DNA of 7,045 nt from Anaerolineaceae bacterium (GTDB lineage: Bacteria > Chloroflexota > Anaerolineae > Anaerolineales > Anaerolineaceae), in contig JACZIY010000052.1 of assembly GCA_014860845.1 (NCBI GenBank), forward strand, positions 1 through 7,045, read 5' to 3'. Below are positions 1-7,045 of the stretch, in pieces. The position numbers were made by a program, and so were the translations under genes. The notes under the pieces were generated by a model, which had not been told where the DNA came from, ran no database searches, and worked only from the letters and a program-made list of their open reading frames with translations. Numbering within the stretch: the first letter of the stretch is position 1; each line of letters opens with the position of its first letter.

Positions 1-548
1 GGATACGCAAGTGCAAATTTTGTTATGAGAGAACTAATTTTTTGTTTTTCGGTGATATCTGATTTTTGAAATTTTAATCGGGCTGGAACATTGAAAAATA
101 AATTTCTGACAATAACCGATGTTCCTTCTGGACCGCCATAATGGCTCACATGAAATGCTTTTCCATCAATATTTTCGATCTTGCCACCAATATCTTCTCT
201 TTTTTGCTTTGAGAGCAAAGAGAATTGAGATACAGAAGCAATGGATGCCAAAGCTTCCCCTCTAAATCCAAGAGTTTGAATCTTATATAAATCACTGGCG
301 CTTCGCAATTTGCTGGTAGCATGACGAGCAACAGCCAATTCTAACTCTTCGAAAGAAATTCCATTTCCATTATCAGAAACCTCTATTAATTTTTTCCCTG
401 CTTCACTGATCCGCACTGTTATATGGCTGGCTTCTGCATCAATCGCATTTTCAACCAATTCCTTGACAACAGAACCAGGTCTTTCGATTACCTCTCCTGC
501 TGCAATTTGTGAAGCAACATCATCTGTTAATACTTTAATTTTTCCCAT
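1..548 (-). CDS. mutL: DNA mismatch repair protein MutL, N-terminal part (cut by window edge)
   Basis: Reading the minus strand from the ATG at 548 gives 182 codons with no stop before the window edge, so only the N-terminal ATPase region is present (MutL is usually about 600 residues). It opens MGKIKVLTDDVASQIAAGEV, the classic MutL start. The GHKL ATPase motifs are intact: motif I KELVENAIDA (residues 29-38, with E30 the expected general base and N34 the Mg-ATP ligand), motif II DNGNGI (59-64), the lid segment ATSKL (77-81), GFRGEAL (94-100) and GTSVIVRNLFFNVPAR (142-157). MutL dimers couple MutS mismatch recognition to strand incision and excision in the cytoplasm. Whether this one carries the C-terminal endonuclease motif cannot be seen. 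A Shine-Dalgarno-like AAAGAGA (minus strand, 562-556) lies 7 nt before the ATG. The gene diverges from the HAD phosphatase gene. Identification is firm. Confidence 0.97.
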   Translation of the reverse strand, partial: MGKIKVLTDDVASQIAAGEVIERPGSVVKELVENAIDAEASHITVRISEAGKKLIEVSDNGNGISFEELELAVARHATSKLRSASDLYKIQTLGFRGEALASIASVSQFSLLSKQKREDIGGKIENIDGKAFHVSHYGGPEGTSVIVRNLFFNVPARLKFQKSDITEKQKISSLITKFALAY

Positions 549-571
549 AATATTATCTCTTTGATCAAGTT

Positions 572-600
572 ATTTTACATCTGATAGATGAATGCGTCCA
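572..600 (-). promoter_or_regulatory. Candidate mutL promoter
   Basis: On the minus strand a -35-like TGGACG (600-595, 4 of 6 matches) is followed after 17 bp by TAAAAT (577-572, 5 of 6). Transcription would begin near 565, leaving a leader of about 17 nt that still includes the AAAGAGA ribosome site. It overlaps the 5' end of the divergent HAD reading frame if that gene starts at 588. This is motif matching only, in AT-rich DNA. Confidence 0.35.
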
Positions 601-1277
601 TTTCGAGTAAAATGGAATTCATGGCCGTGGATTTACTGATTTTTGATTTGGACGATACTTTATACCCGAGTTCATCCGGTATCTGGTCTTTGATTCGTGA
701 AAGAATTGATTTATTCATGATCTCAAAATTAGGATACTCGTATGAAAACGTTCATTCCGCTCGGGAAAATTTTTTTCGAGAATTTGGAACAACTTTGAGA
801 GGGTTGGAATCAGTTCATAATATTGATTCTATAGAGTATTTAAAGTTTGTTCACGATATTCCAATCTTTGAATACCTATTTCCAAATTTGCCTTTGGACA
901 CAATGTTGGCTAATATTCCACAAAGAAAAGTTATTTTTACCAATGGAGACAGGTGGCACACGAAGAGAGTCACGGATGCATTGAGGATTTCTGACCATTT
1001 TGATGAAATCATCGATATTTTGGATGTGAGTCCATTTTGTAAACCTATGGCTGAATCCTTTCAAATTGCAATGGAAAAACTTAAAATTTCAATTACTCAA
1101 AATACCCTTTTAATTGATGATAATTTACGCAATGTACAGATGGCTGGAAAACTTGGTTTGCAAACAGTTTGGGTTACCGAAAACAGTTATAGTCAAAAAA
1201 ATGAATTGAACCAGATTACGAAAATTGAAGATTTACTCAGCATCTATCCGGAAATTGCTACAGGCAAGGTGAACTAA
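588..1277 (+). CDS. HAD-superfamily hydrolase, pyrimidine 5'-nucleotidase type
   Basis: The four HAD motifs are present: motif I DLDDT (residues 20-24; D20 nucleophile, D22 acid/base), motif II in IFTNGD (T118), motif III lysine in PFCKP (K152) and motif IV LIDDN (D177, D178, Mg2+ binding). The LDDTLYPSSSGI stretch after motif I, a helical cap at about 35-100, and FTNGD resemble the pyrimidine 5'-nucleotidase subfamily (yeast SDT1/PHM8-like). A cytosolic phosphatase acting on UMP/CMP-like nucleotides or small phosphate esters is therefore plausible; HAD substrate calls are unreliable. The longest reading is given. The start is uncertain because none of the ATGs at 588, 612 and 621 has a good ribosome site. 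Starting at 621 (MAVDLLIFDLDDT, 218 residues) puts motif I near the N-terminus as is usual. It is the first gene of a unit with the small membrane protein and S41 protease; its stop directly abuts the next ATG. Confidence 0.85.
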   Translation: MNASISSKMEFMAVDLLIFDLDDTLYPSSSGIWSLIRERIDLFMISKLGYSYENVHSARENFFREFGTTLRGLESVHNIDSIEYLKFVHDIPIFEYLFPNLPLDTMLANIPQRKVIFTNGDRWHTKRVTDALRISDHFDEIIDILDVSPFCKPMAESFQIAMEKLKISITQNTLLIDDNLRNVQMAGKLGLQTVWVTENSYSQKNELNQITKIEDLLSIYPEIATGKVN

Positions 1278-1517
1278 ATGGATTTATCTGCATACAAAGA
1301 GCTTTTTCTCATCTTGTTTATCATCTTGATTTTAGCTACAAATGTGTGGTTATTCACCTCTTTCAAGAAAAAGAAATCAGGAAGCTCTTTTCACATCCTC
1401 AAAAAATCAGCTGAAACACTTCGAGATCCTTTCAAAAAAGAAAATAAGGATTTAGAAGAACTTTCTTTATTAGTAAAAAATATTAAAAATGAAAACATAA
1501 ATAAGGAGAATTTATGA
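1278..1517 (+). CDS. Small single-pass membrane protein of unknown function (79 aa)
   Basis: I do not recognise a family. Residues 8-29 form one strongly hydrophobic segment (ELFLILFIILILATNVWLF), directly followed by a lysine cluster (FKKKK, 29-33). By the positive-inside rule the C-terminal part should be cytoplasmic. The remaining ~45 residues are charged and rich in Lys, Glu, Asn and Leu, probably helical. No signal-peptidase site is evident, so it is more likely an anchored protein than a secreted one. Its reality is supported by context: the ATG follows the HAD stop with no gap, a Shine-Dalgarno AAGGTGA (1266-1272) sits 5 nt upstream, and its TGA overlaps the protease ATG. This implies translational coupling to both neighbours. 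A helper or membrane partner of the S41 protease is a guess from position only. Confidence 0.8.
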   Translation: MDLSAYKELFLILFIILILATNVWLFTSFKKKKSGSSFHILKKSAETLRDPFKKENKDLEELSLLVKNIKNENINKENL

Positions 1518-2752
1518 ACTCCAGTCCCTGGAAATTTATACTACTGGTAATTGCATTAATCATAATCATATTTGGTTCTTTTTCAGGAGGTTTCCTGGTT
1601 GGACAGGCATTTCCTTTGTTGAATCAAAACAATACCACTGCTACAACCACAACAATAACAAATCAAACATTTTCCACCTCCAATTCAGAGGAGTTAGATA
1701 AACTCTTCGAACCTTTTTGGGAAACATGGAATTATGTAAATGACCAATATGTTGATCAACCTGTCGATCAAACAATCATGATGCGTGGAGCTATAACTGG
1801 AATGCTGGACTCTCTGGGAGACCCCCATACATCTTATATGGATCCCGAAATGTTTCGCCAACAAAATACACCCCTTCAAGGAGAATATGAAGGTATTGGT
1901 GCCTGGGTGGATGTAACTGGTGAATATATTATCATTATCAGCCCAATGCCTGATTCTCCGGCTGAGAAACAAGGTTTAAAACCTGACGATCAGGTAATTG
2001 CAGTCGATGGTGAAGATATGACTGGGGTAGAAGGCAATTTAGTTCTCAGAAGAATTTTGGGTGAAGCAGGTACGGATGTAACATTAACAATTTTTCGTTC
2101 TTCAACCGATGAAACTTTTGATGTAACGATCACCCGCCAAAAAATTACGATACCCAGTGTCACAGGTGAAATGCTCGAAGATGACATTGCATACATCCAA
2201 TTAATTAATTTTGGAGAAAAAACCCACCAGGATCTGAGAAATATATTGAAAGACCTTCTTAAACAAAAACCTGCCGGCTTAATTCTGGATATGAGAAATA
2301 ATGGTGGTGGTTACCTGAATACAGCCATAGATGTTGCGTCGGAATTTGTGAGTCAAAGCCCCATCATGTATGAAGAGTTTGGTGATGGCGAACGTATCAC
2401 GTATAAAGCAAAACCCAATGGACTGGCAACTGAAATACCATTGGTGGTGTTGATCAATGAAGGCACTGCTTCAGCCTCGGAAATCACAGCCGGCGCAATT
2501 CAGGATTATGGACGTGGTGTTTTGGTTGGCAAGACTAGCTATGGAAAAGGGTCTGTCCAGAATTGGGTTACACTTCAGAATGATCAGGGCGCAATTCGAG
2601 TTACAATTGCTCGCTGGTTAACACCCAACGAAAGGCAAATCAATGCTTTAGGTCTCGCACCTGATTATGAAATTGAAATTACTGAGGAAGATATTCAAGC
2701 AGAAAGAGATACACAATTAGAAAAAGCAATAGATTTGCTCTTAAATAACTAA
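1514..2752 (+). CDS. Membrane-anchored S41 family (CtpA-type) PDZ serine protease
   Basis: The 412-residue product has a hydrophobic N-terminal segment (about 7-29) acting as uncleaved anchor or signal peptide, a Thr/Asn-rich linker (about 38-57) and a helical region (60-118) with the family signature SLGDPHTSYM (100-109). A PDZ domain follows (about 122-205; GIGAWVD, DSPAEKQGLKPDDQVIAVDG), then the S41 core with LILDMRNNGGGYL (256-268), NEGTASASEI (315-324) and TSYGKGSVQ (341-349). The Ser-Lys catalytic pair fits S320 and K345, the 25-residue spacing of Tsp and plant D1 protease, and E323 matches the third residue of the D1 protease triad. Such enzymes cleave C-terminal regions of envelope proteins outside the cytoplasmic membrane; the substrate here is unknown. 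The ATG overlaps the upstream TGA and has a strong ribosome site AAGGAGA (1503-1509). Length and motifs are complete. Family assignment is firm; a specific gene name (ctpA, prc) is not. Confidence 0.95.
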   Translation: MNSSPWKFILLVIALIIIIFGSFSGGFLVGQAFPLLNQNNTTATTTTITNQTFSTSNSEELDKLFEPFWETWNYVNDQYVDQPVDQTIMMRGAITGMLDSLGDPHTSYMDPEMFRQQNTPLQGEYEGIGAWVDVTGEYIIIISPMPDSPAEKQGLKPDDQVIAVDGEDMTGVEGNLVLRRILGEAGTDVTLTIFRSSTDETFDVTITRQKITIPSVTGEMLEDDIAYIQLINFGEKTHQDLRNILKDLLKQKPAGLILDMRNNGGGYLNTAIDVASEFVSQSPIMYEEFGDGERITYKAKPNGLATEIPLVVLINEGTASASEITAGAIQDYGRGVLVGKTSYGKGSVQNWVTLQNDQGAIRVTIARWLTPNERQINALGLAPDYEIEITEEDIQAERDTQLEKAIDLLLNN

Positions 2753-2774
2753 TGGTATGATATAAAAATAAAAA

Positions 2775-2816
2775 AAGATCTCTGTCTGCACCTCATATTG
2801 GTGTTTGACAGTTCTT
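2775..2816. repeat. Imperfect inverted repeat overlapping the -35 of the S1-gene promoter
   Basis: Arms pair in blocks: AAGA (2775-2778) with TCTT (2813-2816), CTGTC (2782-2786) with GACAG (2807-2811), and CACC (2789-2792) with GGTG (2800-2803), around a 7-nt loop. The internal loops are unequal, 3/1 and 2/3 nt. The GACAG arm shares bases with the TTGACA hexamer at 2805-2810. It could be an operator, or a weak transcription end for the protease operon. The plus-strand sequence after it (ATTGCGGG) is not a U-tract. On the minus strand an A/T-rich run does follow, but no minus gene is present to use it. Function is undetermined. Confidence 0.35.
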
Positions 2817-2833
2817 ATTGCGGGTATTATAAT
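2805..2833 (+). promoter_or_regulatory. Consensus sigma-70 promoter for the S1-domain gene
   Basis: TTGACA at 2805-2810 and TATAAT at 2828-2833 are both perfect hexamers separated by exactly 17 bp. Transcription should start near 2840, giving a leader of about 30 nt before the ATG at 2871. This is by far the best promoter in the window and predicts high, housekeeping-type expression of the S1 gene independent of the protease operon. Confidence 0.88.
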
Positions 2834-2857
2834 CAATCTCCGCTGAAAAAATAACTT

Positions 2858-2864
2858 GGGAGAG
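2858..2864 (+). promoter_or_regulatory. Ribosome binding site that fixes the S1-gene start at 2871
   Basis: GGGAGAG at 2858-2864 is complementary to the 16S rRNA 3' end and lies 6 nt before the ATG at 2871. The longest open frame begins at an in-frame TTG (2856-2858), but that codon overlaps this site and has none of its own upstream, so the ATG is the better start. Confidence 0.85.
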
Positions 2865-2870
2865 TGTTTA

Positions 2871-3713
2871 ATGGAACAAAATGTAACAGCGGAAACAAAC
2901 CGCATACCGATTTCCGAAATCAAACAGAAGCTAAAATTCACCGGTAAAGTGCTAAAAACCACACTGGCCGGGGCAGCTATCGATATTGGAGCGGAAAAAC
3001 CGGCAATGCTTCATGTTTCCCAAATGGTCTCAAACTCAAATGAGCCTATTCTTTCTGTCAGTGATGTCTTGAAAGAAGGCGAAGAACTTGATGTTTGGGT
3101 AAAACGAGTTCGAGATCAACGAATCGAACTCACCATGATTAGACCATTGGATTTAGAATGGCGAGAAATCAAAAACGGTCTGGCCGTAAAAGGCAAAGTT
3201 GTCCGGTTAGAGACATTTGGCGCTTTTGTTGAAATTGGTGCAGAACGCCCCGGTTTAATTCATATCAGTGAAATGGCTCATGGATATGTGCGCACACCAG
3301 CTGATGTGATGAAAGAAGGCGATGAGATTGAAGCAGAAATTATTGATTTCAATCGTAAAAAGAAACAAATCAAACTTTCAATTAAAGCCTTAACGCCAGA
3401 ACCTGAAAAAGAAGAAAAAGTTGATCAGCAAACTCCTGTATTTTATACAGATGATCAATCTAAAAGAGAAAAACCAGTTCGCAAGAAACGAGAAAAGAAA
3501 AATCGGAAGAAGGATTCCACAGAATTTTCTTCATTAGAATTTGATCTGGCAAATGGTCAGGCAGAAGAGGAACCTACAGCGATGGAATTAGCAATCCGAG
3601 CTGCAATGGATAAGGCAAACGCAAAAAAACATGAAACAAAAAAGAAAGTTGCTAAAGCTCAATCTGTACAGGATGATTTATTAGCCCGAACCCTGGATCA
3701 AAAAACGAATTAA
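2871..3713 (+). CDS. Two-domain S1 RNA-binding protein (ribosomal protein S1-like)
   Basis: The 280-residue product has two S1 (OB-fold) domains. The first, about 22-91, is divergent (FTGKVLKTTLAGAAIDIG, then PAMLHVSQM). The second, about 104-172, is canonical: VKGKVVRLETFGAFVEIG, PGLIHISEMAHGYV, VMKEGDEIEAEIIDF, KKKQIKLSIKAL. The last ~108 residues are low-complexity and charged, with a strongly basic patch (198-214, many Lys/Arg) followed by an acidic stretch and a Lys/Ala-rich end, probably disordered or helical. S1 domains bind single-stranded RNA; a role in translation initiation or mRNA handling is likely, but this is shorter than the four- to six-domain S1 of many bacteria, so I do not name it rpsA. 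The start is chosen by the GGGAGAG site and by the in-frame TTG at 2856 being part of it. It stands alone between a consensus promoter and a terminator. Confidence 0.9.
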   Translation: MEQNVTAETNRIPISEIKQKLKFTGKVLKTTLAGAAIDIGAEKPAMLHVSQMVSNSNEPILSVSDVLKEGEELDVWVKRVRDQRIELTMIRPLDLEWREIKNGLAVKGKVVRLETFGAFVEIGAERPGLIHISEMAHGYVRTPADVMKEGDEIEAEIIDFNRKKKQIKLSIKALTPEPEKEEKVDQQTPVFYTDDQSKREKPVRKKREKKNRKKDSTEFSSLEFDLANGQAEEEPTAMELAIRAAMDKANAKKHETKKKVAKAQSVQDDLLARTLDQKTN

Positions 3714-3742
3714 TTTTTTTTCTCTCCCAAGCATCTGAACAT

Positions 3743-3772
3743 AAAAGATCACTCGAAAGAGTGGTTTTTTTA
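3743..3772 (+). terminator. Intrinsic terminator after the S1-domain gene
   Basis: CACTC (3750-3754) and GAGTG (3759-3763) pair around a GAAA tetraloop, a very stable closing arrangement. The stem extends outward through A-U and G-U pairs (AAAAGAT against GTTTTTT) and is followed by a run of seven T. It lies about 30 nt beyond the stop codon at 3713 and separates the S1 gene from pyrG. Confidence 0.92.
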
Positions 3773-3780
3773 TTAATTTC

Positions 3781-3809
3781 CCTTCGTATGAAGGTTTAAA
3801 TGGTAAAAT
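3781..3809 (+). promoter_or_regulatory. Candidate pyrG promoter with extended -10 and upstream hairpin
   Basis: TGGTAAAAT at 3801-3809 fits an extended -10 (TGn plus TAAAAT, 5 of 6). No good -35 is visible at the expected distance, which extended -10 promoters tolerate. Immediately upstream, CCTTC (3781-3785) and GAAGG (3790-3794) form a perfect 5-bp dyad around GTAT, where a -35 or operator would lie. Transcription would start near 3816, leaving a leader of about 77 nt. I do not see an initial GGGC-type tract like that used for CTP-sensing reiterative initiation at Bacillus subtilis pyrG. Confidence 0.4.
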
Positions 3810-3892
3810 TTTTTATCAAAGTTAATTAAAAAAAATTTCTATCCATTAATCCAATTTCGAATTTTTTTGTGAAATTACTCGAGGGAGACTGA

Positions 3893-5506
<1,614 letters not shown>

Positions 5507-5526
5507 GCAAAATAATTCCAAATCTT

Positions 5527-5555
5527 TTCCTATAGAGTCTAAAAACGGTTATACT
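5527..5555 (+). promoter_or_regulatory. Candidate promoter within the pyrG-eno gap
   Basis: TATACT at 5550-5555 matches the -10 consensus at 5 of 6 positions. The hexamer 17 bp upstream, TTCCTA (5527-5532), matches -35 at only 3 of 6. Transcription would begin near 5562 with a leader of about 43 nt before eno. An alternative -10 (CATAAT, 5579-5584) lacks a usable -35 and would start almost on the ribosome site. No hairpin terminator is visible in the gap, so readthrough from pyrG is also expected. Confidence 0.35.
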
Positions 5556-5595
5556 AAGGAATTGAAAGTGGAATTTTACATAATCAATTAAATGA

Positions 5596-6900
<1,305 letters not shown>

Positions 6901-6921
6901 TTATCTATTTTTGATCATTAC

Positions 6922-6952
6922 AAAAAAACTCTCAATTACGGGAGTTTTTTAA
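6922..6952 (+). terminator. Intrinsic terminator after eno, possibly bidirectional
   Basis: ACTCTC (6928-6933) pairs with GGGAGT (6940-6945, one G-U pair) around a 6-nt loop, with a run of A before and T after the stem. The A-run becomes a T-run on the minus strand, so it could also stop transcription arriving from the right. It begins about 20 nt after the eno stop. Confidence 0.92.
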
Positions 6953-7045
6953 TTGAACGGATAAGAAAAATTTTATATTAATCTGAAATAATCACACACT
7001 CTTAATCTGCTCGTATTATGGTAATTGATTTATATAAGTTTCAAC
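6953..7045. other. AT-rich intergenic tail without a supportable gene
   Basis: No open frame of useful length lies here. An ATG at 7018 runs open to the window edge for nine codons but has no ribosome site. A minus-strand frame from the edge stops at 7018-7016 after nine codons. TATTAT at 7014-7019 with ATCACA 17 bp upstream (6991-6996) is a weak promoter-like pair. I cannot decide which, if any, of these is real. Confidence 0.5.

Noticed and set aside
146..331. Short minus-strand frame in the left part of the window
   Set aside because: It is an alternate frame within mutL, whose true frame runs from 548 to the window edge with all ATPase motifs.
2856..2870. TTG start giving a five-residue N-terminal extension (MGECL) to the S1 protein
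   Set aside because: The TTG overlaps the GGGAGAG ribosome site that serves the ATG at 2871, and has no ribosome site of its own.
3853..3876. AATTTC/GAAATT inverted repeat just before the pyrG ribosome site
   Set aside because: Only six A/T-rich pairs around a 12-nt loop; expected by chance in sequence of this composition.
6953..6981. Promoter-like TTGAAC and TATTAA pair after the eno terminator
   Set aside because: Each hexamer matches only 4 of 6 positions and no gene start with a ribosome site follows within the window.

Overview
The window holds housekeeping DNA from an AT-rich bacterium (roughly 40% GC by eye): the 5' part of mutL on the minus strand, then six plus-strand genes. In order these are a HAD phosphatase of the pyrimidine 5'-nucleotidase type, a 79-residue single-pass membrane protein, a membrane-anchored S41 (CtpA-type) PDZ protease, a two-domain S1 RNA-binding protein, pyrG (CTP synthase) and eno (enolase). 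I see no phage, insertion sequence, CRISPR, tRNA or rRNA signature. The taxon cannot be fixed from sequence alone. The look of the S41 N-terminus, the enolase variant loop and the two-S1-domain protein suggest Chloroflexota (Anaerolineae-like) to me, but this is an impression and not a demonstrated placement.

Region by region: mutL and the HAD gene diverge from a very short region (39 bp between the longest readings). HAD, the small membrane protein and the protease form one tight unit: the first pair abut stop-to-start, the second pair share an ATGA overlap. A 118-bp gap then carries an imperfect dyad and a perfect sigma-70 promoter (TTGACA, 17-bp spacer, TATAAT) driving the S1-domain gene, which ends at a strong intrinsic terminator. 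A 179-bp gap with a possible extended -10 promoter precedes pyrG. pyrG and eno are 98 bp apart with no terminator between them, so eno may be read both through pyrG and from its own weak promoter. A second terminator closes eno. The last ~90 bp contain no supportable gene.

Functionally the genes serve mismatch repair (MutL), nucleotide handling (HAD nucleotidase-like protein, CTP synthase), envelope proteolysis (S41 protease, perhaps with the small membrane protein), RNA binding or translation (S1 protein) and glycolysis (enolase). The pyrG-eno order is also found in Escherichia coli. I found no convincing undescribed system. The points most worth a second look are the consensus promoter with a dyad over its -35, the uncharacterised membrane protein coupled to the protease, the pyrG leader, the enolase loop variant, and the uncertain start of the HAD gene.
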